From assembly GCA_017560085.1 (NCBI GenBank), contig JAFYPA010000037.1, positions 1-50,281 of the forward strand: a DNA stretch of 50,281 bases, written 5' to 3'. The notes beneath the pieces were generated by a model. The model did no database searches and was not told where the DNA came from. It saw nothing but the letters and a program-made list of their open reading frames with translations. The stretch comes from Clostridia bacterium. GTDB lineage: Bacteria > Bacillota > Clostridia > Oscillospirales > CAG-382. Below are positions 1-8,570 of this stretch, piece after piece (positions within the stretch are counted from its first letter, which is position 1; the number at the start of each line of letters is the position of its first letter). Both the position numbers and the translations under genes were made by a program.

Positions 1-2
1 AC

Positions 3-926
3 ATCACCATCGACGGCGGCACAACCACCACCCGCGTGTCCCTTGTTGCCGACCGTGAAATCAAAAATACAATCAAGCTCTCTGTCGGCGCGAGAAAAAG
101 CATGGACGGCGGAGCGGACTATAAGGGCGAGATTGGAAACGCCGTGAATAAGCTTCTTGCCGAGAGCGGTCTTGAAGCAAAGGACGTTTCGAGAATCCTT
201 GCCTCGGGAATGATTACAAGCGAGTTCGGTCTTTGTAATCTTCCGCATATTGTTGCTCCCGCGGGAATTTGTGAGCTTCACGAAAATATGCACGAAACGG
301 TCATCCCCGAAATTTCGGATATTCCCTTCGTATTCGTCCGCGGAGTCAAGAGCGTCTCCGAGGATTTGTCAGAAACGGATATGATGAGGGGAGAGGAGAC
401 CGAGCTTTGCGGACTTATGTCGCAGGGTGACGGCGAATGTATGTATATTCTGCCCGGCTCTCATTCAAAGCTTGTATTTACGGATAAGGACGGCAGAATT
501 TCAAAATTCTCCACAATGCTTACGGGCGAGATGATTTTTGCACTCTCACAGAGTACGATTTTAAAGGATGCCGTTGATTTGTCCATCTCCGAAACGGACG
601 AAGAATACCTCCTTATGGGCGATGATTATTGCCGTAAGCACGGTATCAACGAGGCTCTTTTCAAGGTCAGAATCCTGAAAAATCTCTTCGGTGCAACGCC
701 CGTACAGTGCTACAGCTTCTTCCTCGGTGTTGTGCTCTCTGCGGAGCTTGATGCTGTGAGAGGGTGCGACATCGGCAAAATCGTCATCGGAGGCAGAAGC
801 CAGATTAAGAATGCTATGGCGAAAATTCTCGGCAAGACCACCGACAAGGAGATTGTCTGCGCAGACGACAAGGCTGTTGACGAAAGCACTCCCACGGGAC
901 TTGTAAAAATATACGAATACAGATAA
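3..926 (+). CDS. dgoK: 2-dehydro-3-deoxygalactonokinase, 5' end missing
   Basis: This sugar kinase would phosphorylate 2-keto-3-deoxygalactonate to its 6-phosphate in galactonate or related sugar-acid catabolism, in the cytoplasm. The reading frame is open from base 3 and begins inside the phosphate-binding loop (DGGTTTTR), so the start codon lies just left of the window and only a few residues are missing. The DgoK-type motif PGSHSKLV is followed by a Thr-Met-Leu-Thr-Gly-Glu segment, as in the family, and a C-terminal IGGRSQ glycine loop is present. The in-frame GTG at 36 would remove the phosphate loop and is not the start. A nucleoside hydrolase follows 84 bp downstream on the same strand. 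The family call is firm; the exact substrate is inferred. Confidence 0.88.
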   Translation: MTIDGGTTTTRVSLVADREIKNTIKLSVGARKSMDGGADYKGEIGNAVNKLLAESGLEAKDVSRILASGMITSEFGLCNLPHIVAPAGICELHENMHETVIPEISDIPFVFVRGVKSVSEDLSETDMMRGEETELCGLMSQGDGECMYILPGSHSKLVFTDKDGRISKFSTMLTGEMIFALSQSTILKDAVDLSISETDEEYLLMGDDYCRKHGINEALFKVRILKNLFGATPVQCYSFFLGVVLSAELDAVRGCDIGKIVIGGRSQIKNAMAKILGKTTDKEIVCADDKAVDESTPTGLVKIYEYR

Positions 927-1010
927 AAAAGTCCGATAAATACAAGACTTTCCAAAATTTTTGCGGTATAATCTTAAAAAGAGAAAACACTTGAATTGGA
1001 GATTACCCCG

Positions 1011-1928
1011 ATGGATATGAATACACTTTACAAAAACCTCACTCCCCCAAAGGGCAGAATCGACTGCGTTCTTGATACGGATACCTACAACGAAATAGAC
1101 GACCAGTTCGCCCTTGCATATATGCTGAAGCTTCCCGAAAAGTTCAATGTCAGGGCTCTTTACGCCGCCCCCTTCCACAACGATAAGTCAAACGGCCCCT
1201 GCGACGGTATGCACAAGAGCTATGACGAAATTCTCAAGGTGCTGGGTCTTATGGGACGGGAGGATTTAAGCGGAATCGTTTACAAGGGCTCGGAAAGCTA
1301 TCTTCCCGACGAGAATACCTTCGTGGAATCCGCCGCCGCAAGACATCTCTGTGCGCTCGCATCGGAATATTCCGCGGAAAATCCCCTTTATGTTGTTGCA
1401 ATCGGAGCGATTACAAATGTTGCCTCCGCACTTATTATGCAGCCCGACATTGCGGATAAAATAGTTGTTGTGTGGCTTGGCGGTCACTCTCTTGAGACAG
1501 GTAACACAATGGAATTCAATATGAAGCAGGACTTCGCCGCAGCGAGAGTAATCTTCAGAAATGCAGAGTTCTTCGTTCAGCTTCCCTGTGCAAGAGTAGT
1601 GGAGCATTTCTCCGTTTCCGCACCCGAGCTTCGTGAATATCTTGTGGGCAAGAACGCACTTTGTACATATCTTGCGGAAAACACCATAGAATACACCGAC
1701 GCCCGTCACCCCGTAAAGCACTGGGCAAAGCCTATCTGGGATTTAACAGCTCCCGCGTGGCTTATGAACGATGGCGGTAGATTTATGGACACAAAGATTA
1801 TAAGACGCCGTTTCCCCAACTACGACGGTCAGTACAACACGGGCGAATCCTCAAAGCTTATGGGGTATGTCAGCTACATAAAGCGCGACTTCCTTCTTGA
1901 AAATATGATTGAGGTTCTCACCAAATAA
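1011..1928 (+). CDS. Nucleoside hydrolase family protein
   Basis: This protein belongs to the inosine/uridine-preferring nucleoside hydrolase fold, which cleaves the N-glycosidic bond of nucleosides to ribose and base using calcium. The N-terminal metal site is visible as DTDTYNEIDDQFAL, with Asp22, Asp24, Asp30 and Asp31. The classical motif has three residues between the second and third Asp; here there are five, so this is a divergent branch whose substrate may not be a standard nucleoside. The ATG at 1011 is preferred over an in-frame TTG at 996 because GGAGA (998-1002) lies eight bases before it. A TATAAT at 967-972 is a possible -10 box. A hairpin with a T-run follows the gene. The fold is confident, the substrate is not. 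Confidence 0.8.
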   Translation: MDMNTLYKNLTPPKGRIDCVLDTDTYNEIDDQFALAYMLKLPEKFNVRALYAAPFHNDKSNGPCDGMHKSYDEILKVLGLMGREDLSGIVYKGSESYLPDENTFVESAAARHLCALASEYSAENPLYVVAIGAITNVASALIMQPDIADKIVVVWLGGHSLETGNTMEFNMKQDFAAARVIFRNAEFFVQLPCARVVEHFSVSAPELREYLVGKNALCTYLAENTIEYTDARHPVKHWAKPIWDLTAPAWLMNDGGRFMDTKIIRRRFPNYDGQYNTGESSKLMGYVSYIKRDFLLENMIEVLTK

Positions 1929-1947
1929 AGCAATCGGAACAAATAAG

Positions 1948-2004
1948 AATCGCAGTATTATCCGTCGGCAGATGTCGTTTTTCGGAAAATATTGCGATTT
2001 TTTT
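1948..2004 (+). terminator. Rho-independent terminator after the nucleoside hydrolase
   Basis: The arms AATCGCAGTATT (1948-1959) and AATATTGCGATT (1988-1999) pair over 12 bp with one G-T wobble, and seven T residues run from 1998 to 2004. The loop is long (28 nt). Confidence 0.7.
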
Positions 2005-2110
2005 GTTTTATTTCCATTGTTTTCACATTTGGACATAATGATGTCATATTTATATGTATAATTAAAGTATAGCATCGGCAATTGCCGAAATCGTTTTAAG
2101 GAGATTAAAA

Positions 2111-3508
2111 ATGGAAAAAAACAGAAGCAGCTTTACAGGCAAGCTCGGTTTCGTGCTTGCGGCGGCAGGCTCTGCGGTAGGTCTCGGTAATATATGGAGA
2201 TTCCCTTATCTTGCGGCTGAATACGGTGGAGGTATGTTCCTTCTCGTATATCTTATTCTTGCGGTAACCTTCGGCTTTACTCTTATGACAGCGGAAATCG
2301 CTCTCGGACGTAAGACAGGTCTTTCCGCAATCGGTGCCTTCAGGGCTCTTGACAAGAAGTATTCCTTCATCGGATATCTTGCGGCAATTGTGCCGATTAT
2401 CATTCTTCCCTATTATTCCGTTATCGGCGGCTGGGTACTCAAGTACCTCGCAATGTTCGTTTCGGGTAACGGCATCAAGACCGCAGACGGCGAAGGCGTG
2501 TTCTTTACGGGCTTTGTAGGTCTTGTGGGCGAGCCTATTCTCTGGTTCGGTATATTTATTCTTGCAACAACTCTTATTGTTCTTTTCGGCGTTGAAAAGG
2601 GTATCGAAAAGGCAAGTAAGGTTATGATGCCCATTCTTGTTGTTCTCACAATCGGCGTTGCGATTTACTCAATCGTTATCGATATCGCAGAGGACGGCGG
2701 TGCGGGTCTTGCATACTACCTTATTCCCGACTTCGGTAAGTTCTCACCCATGACGGTGGTTGCCGCTCTCGGTCAGCTGTTCTACTCAATGTCCCTTGCT
2801 ATGGGTATTATGATTACATACGGCTCTTATATGAAGAAGGACGTAAGCATTGAAAAGTCCGTACATCAGATTGAAATCTTCGATACGGGTATTGCGTTCC
2901 TTGCAGGTCTTATGATTATTCCCGCTGTTGTTGCTTCCGCTGATACAGCATCTGTAGGTAAGGGCCCCGGACTTATGTTCATCGCTCTTCCCAAGGTGTT
3001 TGAATCTATGCCTGCAGGCGATATTATCGGCGCGGTATTCTTCATCCTTGTACTCTTTGCGGCTCTTACATCCGCAATCTCTCTTGCAGAAACAATCATC
3101 TCCATTCTCTGCGACAAGCTTCACATCAAGAGACTTTACTCCATTCTCATAGTGTTCGTAGGATGCATCCTTCTCGGACTTCCTTCCACTCTCGGCTTTG
3201 GCGTATGGGGTCACATTATGCCTCTCGGAATGGACTTCCTTACATTCTTCGACTTTATCAGTAACAGCGTTATTATGCCTATCGTTGCGCTTCTTACCTG
3301 CCTCTTTATTACCTTTGTTATCAAGACAAAGACAATCGAGGACGAGGTTGAGCTCGGCGGAAAGTTCGGCAGCAAGACGATGTTCAGAGTTATTATCAAG
3401 TACATAGCTCCCGTATTCCTTGTGATTATCCTTGTATCCTCCGTTATCAACGGTCTTATCGATGCGGGCTACATCACAGGTAAGCTTGCGGAATTCTTTG
3501 CTATCTGA
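2111..3508 (+). CDS. Sodium-dependent neurotransmitter/amino-acid symporter (NSS/SNF family)
   Basis: This integral membrane protein should import an amino acid or related amine with sodium. The N-terminus carries the family hallmark GSAVGLGNIWRFPYL in the first, unwound membrane helix, followed by a Gly-rich stretch and a second helix, as in LeuT and MhsT. Hydrophobic segments continue to the C-terminus, giving about 11 to 12 membrane helices over 465 residues, the usual bacterial length. AAGGAGA lies a few bases before the ATG, and a TATAAT at 2057-2062 may be its -10 box, although no good -35 is visible. It stands alone between two hairpins, so it is probably monocistronic. The substrate cannot be read from the sequence. 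Confidence 0.9.
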   Translation: MEKNRSSFTGKLGFVLAAAGSAVGLGNIWRFPYLAAEYGGGMFLLVYLILAVTFGFTLMTAEIALGRKTGLSAIGAFRALDKKYSFIGYLAAIVPIIILPYYSVIGGWVLKYLAMFVSGNGIKTADGEGVFFTGFVGLVGEPILWFGIFILATTLIVLFGVEKGIEKASKVMMPILVVLTIGVAIYSIVIDIAEDGGAGLAYYLIPDFGKFSPMTVVAALGQLFYSMSLAMGIMITYGSYMKKDVSIEKSVHQIEIFDTGIAFLAGLMIIPAVVASADTASVGKGPGLMFIALPKVFESMPAGDIIGAVFFILVLFAALTSAISLAETIISILCDKLHIKRLYSILIVFVGCILLGLPSTLGFGVWGHIMPLGMDFLTFFDFISNSVIMPIVALLTCLFITFVIKTKTIEDEVELGGKFGSKTMFRVIIKYIAPVFLVIILVSSVINGLIDAGYITGKLAEFFAI

Positions 3509-3523
3509 TTTTTGATAATTAAA

Positions 3524-3560
3524 AATTACCGAGGCTGCTCTGCGGACGGCTTCGGTAATT
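3524..3560 (+). terminator. Hairpin terminator after the symporter
   Basis: AATTACCGAGGC (3524-3535) pairs with GCTTCGGTAATT (3549-3560) over 12 bp with one wobble. The T-tract afterwards is weak, so this may be an attenuating or RNA-stabilising hairpin rather than a strong stop. Confidence 0.55.
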
Positions 3561-3588
3561 GTATTATATAAAGGAAAGGTGAATTATT

Positions 3589-4434
3589 ATGAAAATATGT
3601 GACGCTTGCAGAAGCGAAATCGGTGACGAAATAAAGGTCTGCCCCTATTGCGGATTTGAATTTCCCGAGGAGGAAAATGTGCAGGAGCCTCTGGTAACGC
3701 AGCCGACGGAAGAAATACCCGTACCGAAAGCAACTAAATCCGGCTCGAACCGTGGTATTATTACAATTGCAGTGGTTGCCATAGTTGTGCTTATCTCCGT
3801 TTGGGGCGGAAGGCTTCTCGGCGGAAGCTTTGAGAGCGCAGGTATTGAGGACATACAGGAGTACATCGACAAAATTTCCGTATACACCTACGGAGAAACT
3901 GCAGACGGCGTTTATATATCGGAATTCTGGAATATCTCCGCGGACTTCAGCGACGGATGGATTCTTTCCGACGAGGAGGAGCTTCGTGCCGCAACAGAGG
4001 ATCTTTATGCAACTCAGCTTGAAACCGCAAGAGAGGGCGCCGAGGAAATAGGAAGCGGCAGCGACTTCGCCGAAAAGTATATGGAATCCGTCTTTGCAAA
4101 TGTGGAATTCTCCGCAGTGCTTGATTCGGATGAAAAAATAGCCGTATGCGTCTTCCAGACATCGGGCGTATACGGTGCCGATGAGCTTACCAAAAGTGAC
4201 CTTTGCGACATAATCGCAGAGGAGCATTCGGGAAAAACCACTACGGTAAAAATCGGCGGAACAAGCTTTGAGGGAACTCAGTACGACGAATACTATGGTG
4301 ACATTATGCTTACAAATCGTGTTTTCATCAGTCTGAAGGACGGGCTCATCGGCACAATGCACCTTGCATATACAAGCGATGCCGAGGCTGAGGCGGAGCA
4401 CCTTATGAATACTCTCATAACAGCGCTTAACTGA
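3589..4434 (+). CDS. Zinc-ribbon, single-pass membrane protein of unknown function
   Basis: I do not recognise the full protein. Residues 4-21 form a short zinc ribbon with two CxxC pairs (Cys4/Cys7 and Cys18/Cys21, ending in CPYCGFEF). A charged, proline-containing linker follows, then one membrane helix at about residues 56-73 and an acidic domain of about 200 residues. The expected topology is a cytoplasmic zinc ribbon and an outside domain. Such small ribbon-plus-helix proteins are common in Clostridia and are usually of unknown function. A clear AAAGG ribosome binding site precedes the ATG. The sugar isomerase gene starts 32 bp downstream, so co-transcription is possible, but no functional link is evident. 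Confidence 0.75.
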   Translation: MKICDACRSEIGDEIKVCPYCGFEFPEEENVQEPLVTQPTEEIPVPKATKSGSNRGIITIAVVAIVVLISVWGGRLLGGSFESAGIEDIQEYIDKISVYTYGETADGVYISEFWNISADFSDGWILSDEEELRAATEDLYATQLETAREGAEEIGSGSDFAEKYMESVFANVEFSAVLDSDEKIAVCVFQTSGVYGADELTKSDLCDIIAEEHSGKTTTVKIGGTSFEGTQYDEYYGDIMLTNRVFISLKDGLIGTMHLAYTSDAEAEAEHLMNTLITALN

Positions 4435-4466
4435 TATTGCTAAACTAAAAAAACGAGGATACTACA

Positions 4467-5345
4467 ATGCTTCTTTCAATAAACAACAGCTATTTCTTCA
4501 AAAAGTGCGACGGCACGCAAAGAACCCTTGAGGAAACGCTGAAGCTTACACACGACTTCGGCTTTGATGCCTGCGACATAGCTCTTTGCACAACGGATGT
4601 CGCACATAATCCTATTTTAAGAGAAAACTATCTTGACGAAGCAAAAAAGCTCCGTGAATATGCGGACTCCATAGGACTTCTTATCGACCAATCCCATGCA
4701 AGATTCGACTACTATGCCATAACAAGAGAGCAGTATATGTCGGATATGCTGAAAACGGTTGAGGTAAGTGCCGTTCTCGGCGTTAAAAATATCGTCATCC
4801 ACGCAGATACATACTATGAAAAGCGCGGAATCCAGGATGCAAACGAGGTGTGCAATCTCATTTACGACACCCACGCACCTATGGTTGAGCTTGCAAAAAA
4901 GAAGGGCGTCAACATCGCCTGCGAAAACCTCTTTGACGACCACAGAATCCAGCACAACCTTCACTGTCGCTTCTGCTCTCGCTTTGATGAGCTTATGATG
5001 ATAGTGGATAGATTCAACTCTGATAACGTAGGCGTATGCTGGGACTTCGGCCACGGAAGATGCGGTCTCGGTGAGGACTTTATGCCCGAATATCTTGAAA
5101 GGGTGGGCAAAAAGCTTATCGCAACCCACGTTCACGATAACGTATATCATCAGGATATCCACTCGCTCCCTTATCTCGGAGGTACGGACTGGACGGAAAT
5201 CTGCGAGATAATAAAGAGAATCGGCTACAAGGGTGCGTGGACACTCGAGCTTGTTTACGGCTGTATTCCCGATGAGCTTCTTTATGATTTCGGTACGCTC
5301 TTCGCAAAGACGGGAAGATATATGATTGACAGAATCGAAAAATAA
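4467..5345 (+). CDS. Sugar phosphate isomerase/epimerase family, TIM barrel
   Basis: The protein fits the xylose-isomerase-like TIM-barrel superfamily, whose members isomerise or epimerise sugars and inosose-type compounds with a divalent metal. Barrel landmarks are in the expected order: the VKNIVIHAD strand, the NIACENL strand with its metal-ligand-like Glu, the VGVCWDFGHG strand with Asp and His, the IATHVHDN strand, and a C-terminal Glu strand (WTLELVYG). At 292 residues it has normal family length. A GAGGA motif lies before the ATG. It ends 7 bp before a strong terminator shared with a convergent AraC gene. Family members act on many substrates, so the reaction remains open. Confidence 0.82.
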   Translation: MLLSINNSYFFKKCDGTQRTLEETLKLTHDFGFDACDIALCTTDVAHNPILRENYLDEAKKLREYADSIGLLIDQSHARFDYYAITREQYMSDMLKTVEVSAVLGVKNIVIHADTYYEKRGIQDANEVCNLIYDTHAPMVELAKKKGVNIACENLFDDHRIQHNLHCRFCSRFDELMMIVDRFNSDNVGVCWDFGHGRCGLGEDFMPEYLERVGKKLIATHVHDNVYHQDIHSLPYLGGTDWTEICEIIKRIGYKGAWTLELVYGCIPDELLYDFGTLFAKTGRYMIDRIEK

Positions 5346-5351
5346 AACAAT

Positions 5352-5387
5352 GGGTACATCTCGGACTTTGAGGTGTACCCGCTTTTT
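5352..5387 (+). terminator. Terminator between convergent genes
   Basis: GGGTACATCTC (5352-5362) pairs with GAGGTGTACCC (5370-5380) over 11 bp with one wobble and a 7-nt loop, followed by five T residues. It ends the isomerase transcript and may also serve the opposing AraC gene. Confidence 0.8.
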
Positions 5388-5391
5388 GTAT

Positions 5392-6126
5392 TCAGATGCT
5401 TCCGCCGTGCCTTGAGAATTCCGAAGGCGGGAAGCCGACCTTTTTTGTAAATGCCGAGGAAAAATAATAAAGACTTGAAAATCCGCAAAGCGATGCCGTT
5501 TCCGAAACGTTTTTGCCCTCGGAGAGAAGTCTTTTTGCGTTTTCTATCCTCACACCCGCAATGTATTCGTGGGGAGACACCCCGAGATGACGGACGAAAA
5601 GCTTCCGCAGATATACCTCGCTTATATTGGTCATAGAGGCGAGAAATTCGTTGGAAATGTCGCCGTTTCCGAAGTTCTTTTGAATGTATTCCACCTGCGG
5701 ACGGATGATTTCGGGAATATCCGAAAGGCTGTTTTTATCAAAAATATACCCGAAAATTCTGTACATAAGCCCGATTTTTGCAAAGTCGCCGTCCTTCTTC
5801 TGCATTTCATCCGCAACGGAAAGACACCTTGAGTTGTCCGCAATCTCCACACAGTACGGCTCGGAAAAGGGGAGAGTGCCTTCGAAATTATATGTATATG
5901 TCAGCCCCGATTTTCGGCAGACAAAGGAGTAATGCGCCGATTTCGGCAGAAACAGAATATGCGATTTGTCCGCAACAACCTCCCTGCCGTCGCAGAAAAA
6001 GGAAAACTCGCTTTCACGGCAAAGGACGATGCCGAATGCGTGTCTGCACTTCATCTCCGTCCCGAGCCCCGCTTGCCAGAAGTGGCAGATGAGATCCGTT
6101 ACCTCGGTTACGCTGTAGCCGTTCAT
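5392..6126 (-). CDS. AraC-family transcriptional regulator
   Basis: This is a cytoplasmic transcription factor with an N-terminal cupin-like effector domain and a C-terminal pair of helix-turn-helix motifs. The second recognition region reads VSETASLCGFSSLYYFSSAF, the usual AraC/XylS signature, and the protein ends shortly after it. A longer frame runs upstream to 6249, but the ATG at 6126 is preferred: it has GAGGTG directly upstream, and a strong promoter (6145-6173) lies between the two candidates, so the longer form would not be transcribed. The start gives 244 residues. It diverges from the epimerase gene at 6316, its most likely target. The inducer is unknown. Confidence 0.88.
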   Translation of the reverse strand: MNGYSVTEVTDLICHFWQAGLGTEMKCRHAFGIVLCRESEFSFFCDGREVVADKSHILFLPKSAHYSFVCRKSGLTYTYNFEGTLPFSEPYCVEIADNSRCLSVADEMQKKDGDFAKIGLMYRIFGYIFDKNSLSDIPEIIRPQVEYIQKNFGNGDISNEFLASMTNISEVYLRKLFVRHLGVSPHEYIAGVRIENAKRLLSEGKNVSETASLCGFSSLYYFSSAFTKKVGFPPSEFSRHGGSI

Positions 6127-6144
6127 TTTTATCACCTCGGTATG

Positions 6145-6173
6145 ATTATACATCGGGATTCTGTTTGTGTCAA
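6145..6173 (-). promoter_or_regulatory. Sigma-A-type promoter for the AraC gene
   Basis: On the minus strand TTGACA (6168-6173) is followed by 17 bp and TATAAT (6145-6150), a consensus match at both boxes. The inferred start of transcription lies only about 12 bases before the ATG, so the leader is very short. Confidence 0.8.
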
Positions 6174-6251
6174 TATCGTTTACAATAATATTTTGGCGCA
6201 AAACAAGGAAAAGTGTATCGAAAACCTTAAACTGTGTATCGTTTAGCATAT

Positions 6252-6279
6252 TTGAATTTTTCCTTTTTGGGGTTATAAT
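6252..6279 (+). promoter_or_regulatory. Promoter for the epimerase gene
   Basis: TTGAAT (6252-6257), a 16-bp spacer and TATAAT (6274-6279) precede the gene starting at 6316. The promoter faces away from the AraC gene and is a likely site of AraC control. Confidence 0.65.
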
Positions 6280-6315
6280 TTAGAAAAAAGCACAAAGCAA
6301 AAAGGAGAAATAATT

Positions 6316-7329
6316 ATGGCAAATGAAAAAATTCTCGTTCTCGGCGGTACGGGAGCGATGGGCAAGTATGTTGTACCGCTTCTTGCGGAAAAAGGGTATC
6401 TCGTGGACGTTTATTCCATGGATGATGTGACAAGCGACAACCCCAATATCCGCTATTTCAAAAAGGATTGCTATAATATCGACAGTCTTCGTGAAATTCT
6501 TGCCGAGGGCTATGACTGTATTATTGACTATCTTATATACGAAAGAAACAAATTCGTTGACAGATACAAGCTGTTCCTTGAAAATACAAAGCACTATATT
6601 TATCTTTCCACCTACAGAATATATGCAGACCTTGAGCATCCCGTAAGGGAAACCTCCCCGAGACTTCTTGACGTTTCCGAGGATTACTCGCTTCTTGCGA
6701 CCAACGACTACTGTCTGCATAAAGCGAAGGGCGAGAGCCTGCTTCTCAATTCCGAATATAAAAACTTCACGATTGTCCGTCCTTCCATAACCTTCTCCCT
6801 TTTCCGCTATCAGCTTACAACTCTTGAGGCTGACAACACGGTAGGAAGAGCACTCCGAGGCAAAAAGGTGCTTCTCCCGAAGGGGGCTGCTGATAAAATC
6901 GGCACACTGACATGGGCGGGTGACACAGCGAAATTCTTTGCGGCGGTAGTTCTCAATCCCAAGGCATACGGCGAGACCTACAGCTTCACCACCCACGAGA
7001 ACTACACCTGGCGTGAGATTGCCGAAATCTACAAGGATATCTGCGGTCTTGACTACGAATTCATAGACGACGAGGACTACATCGATATAATAGCAGGTCC
7101 TGACGGAAACAAGCGCGGCATAGGCTTCCAGCTCCGCTACGACAGAGAGTTTGACAGAGATATGGACAACAGCAAAATCCTCGCTCTTGCGGGTATGACA
7201 AGGGAGGATATGACACCTCTGAGAAAAGCACTCGCATACGAAATCGGCAGAATTCCCGAAGGATATTATGCGGATGAAACACCTATCGGTGCGAGAATGG
7301 ACGAATATATCGAAAAAATGAAAAAGTGA
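6316..7329 (+). CDS. NAD-dependent epimerase/dehydratase family protein (extended SDR)
   Basis: This is a Rossmann-fold enzyme that would act on a sugar or nucleotide-sugar using NAD(P). The dinucleotide-binding loop VLGGTGAMG is at the N-terminus. The catalytic Tyr-x-x-x-Lys appears as YCLHK in the expected middle position, and a conserved strand (IYLSTYRIYAD) supplies the Ser/Thr partner. The 337-residue length is typical of extended short-chain dehydrogenases. AAAGGAG lies before the ATG. It is transcribed away from the AraC gene at 5392-6126 and ends at a two-way hairpin facing the DAP dehydrogenase gene. The substrate is not evident; a sugar role is inferred from the family and the regulator beside it. 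Confidence 0.85.
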   Translation: MANEKILVLGGTGAMGKYVVPLLAEKGYLVDVYSMDDVTSDNPNIRYFKKDCYNIDSLREILAEGYDCIIDYLIYERNKFVDRYKLFLENTKHYIYLSTYRIYADLEHPVRETSPRLLDVSEDYSLLATNDYCLHKAKGESLLLNSEYKNFTIVRPSITFSLFRYQLTTLEADNTVGRALRGKKVLLPKGAADKIGTLTWAGDTAKFFAAVVLNPKAYGETYSFTTHENYTWREIAEIYKDICGLDYEFIDDEDYIDIIAGPDGNKRGIGFQLRYDREFDRDMDNSKILALAGMTREDMTPLRKALAYEIGRIPEGYYADETPIGARMDEYIEKMKK

Positions 7330-7336
7330 ACACAAA

Positions 7337-7370
7337 AAAGACCGGCACCGTCGCGTGTCGGTCTTTGATT
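7337..7370 (+). terminator. Bidirectional terminator between convergent genes
   Basis: AAAGACCGGCAC (7337-7348) pairs with GTGTCGGTCTTT (7355-7366) with one wobble and a 6-nt loop. A-rich sequence on the left and T-rich on the right allow termination in both directions. Confidence 0.75.
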
Positions 7371-7373
7371 TTC

Positions 7374-8354
7374 TTAAAGAAGATTCTTTCTGATTTCTTC
7401 TCCCGAAAGAGGGGAGAGCATTGCAGGTGCAATGTCGAATACCGTCTTGCAGCCCTTGTCGCCGTTTGCGGAAAGCTTGTATGCGGCTCTCGCATAAGCA
7501 ACGATAACGCTTGCCGTAAATTCGGGGTTGGAGTCAAGCTTGAGGCTGTATTCTATGATGTGGTTGTTCTCAAGATCCTTGCCCGTCTTACCGCTTCTGA
7601 TTACAAATCCGCCGTGAGGAATTCCGCTGTGGTCACGGTTGAGCTCCTCCTGACTTATGAAGTGTACGGTGGTGTCGTAGTCTGCAAAATAGTTGGGCAT
7701 TGTCTTGATTTCGTTTTCGATTCTTGCCTTGTCAGCGCCCTCTTTTGCTACAACAAAGCATTCTCTTGTGTGCTTTTCACGGGTGGTAAGAGAGGGATTC
7801 TTTCCGCTTCTTACCGCTTCAAGTGCTGTCTCAACGGGAATTGTATACTGTCTTGCATCCGCAACGCCGTCTATTCTTCTTATGGCATCCGAATGACCCT
7901 GACTTACGCCCTTGCCCCAGAAGGTGTAGGACTCGCCGTCAGGAAGCACGCTCATTGCGTAAAGTCTGTTGATTGAGAACATACCGGGATCCCATCCGCA
8001 GGAGATGATGCCGATTTTTCCGCTTTCCTTTGCCGCGGCATCAACATTTGCGAAATGCTCGGGAATCTTTGCGTGGGTGTCAAAGCTGTCGATTACATTG
8101 AAGTGCTTTACAAGTGCGGGTGTCTGCACGGGAAGGTCTGTTGCAGAGCCTCCGCAGATAATCATAACGTCTATTTTGTCCGTCATGGAAAGTGCATCGT
8201 CAACGTGGTATACGCTTGCGCCGGTTACTGTCTTGACGGTTGAGGGGTCACGTCTTGTGAATACGCCCACAAGTTCCATATCCGCATTCTGCTTTATCGC
8301 ACATTCTACGCCTCTGCCGAGGTTGCCGTAGCCGTAAATTCCTATTCTTATCAT
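7374..8354 (-). CDS. ddh: meso-Diaminopimelate D-dehydrogenase
   Basis: The enzyme makes meso-2,6-diaminopimelate from tetrahydrodipicolinate in one NADPH-dependent step, feeding lysine and peptidoglycan synthesis. The N-terminus is a Rossmann loop (GIYGYGNLGRG). Family-specific segments follow: FTRRDP, an IICGGSATDLP-type stretch, SCGWDPGMFS, GKGVSQGHSDAIRR and a basic HTRECFVV segment, all in the order expected for Ddh. The length of 326 residues is normal. The ATG at 8354 has AAAGGAA upstream; the longer frame to 8417 lacks a binding site. It is isolated from other lysine genes here. This is one of the more secure assignments in the window. Confidence 0.95.
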   Translation of the reverse strand: MIRIGIYGYGNLGRGVECAIKQNADMELVGVFTRRDPSTVKTVTGASVYHVDDALSMTDKIDVMIICGGSATDLPVQTPALVKHFNVIDSFDTHAKIPEHFANVDAAAKESGKIGIISCGWDPGMFSINRLYAMSVLPDGESYTFWGKGVSQGHSDAIRRIDGVADARQYTIPVETALEAVRSGKNPSLTTREKHTRECFVVAKEGADKARIENEIKTMPNYFADYDTTVHFISQEELNRDHSGIPHGGFVIRSGKTGKDLENNHIIEYSLKLDSNPEFTASVIVAYARAAYKLSANGDKGCKTVFDIAPAMLSPLSGEEIRKNLL

Positions 8355-8499
8355 TTTTAGTTCCTTTCGGTATATAAAGAATAATAAACAAATTCGTGTG
8401 TATATTTCAACTACCAAATTATTTTATCATTATTTTTTTAAAATTTCAATTGCCTAAAGGTTAAGATATACATTTTTTTAAAAAAATCAAGCTGTTTTG

Positions 8500-8528
8500 T
8501 TGACAAATTTCGATTCGGGTGATAGAAT
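8500..8528 (+). promoter_or_regulatory. Promoter for the SGNH hydrolase gene
   Basis: TTGACA (8500-8505), 17 bp and TAGAAT (8523-8528) form a near-consensus promoter about 40 bp before the ATG at 8571. Confidence 0.8.
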
Positions 8529-8570
8529 AGTTTATATATGAGTATTGCAAAATCTGAAAGGAATCACAAA

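Noticed and set aside
6280..7335. A 351-codon minus-strand open frame opposite the epimerase gene
   Set aside because: It is a shadow of the plus-strand gene, which has the SDR motifs; the antisense frame has no recognisable domain.
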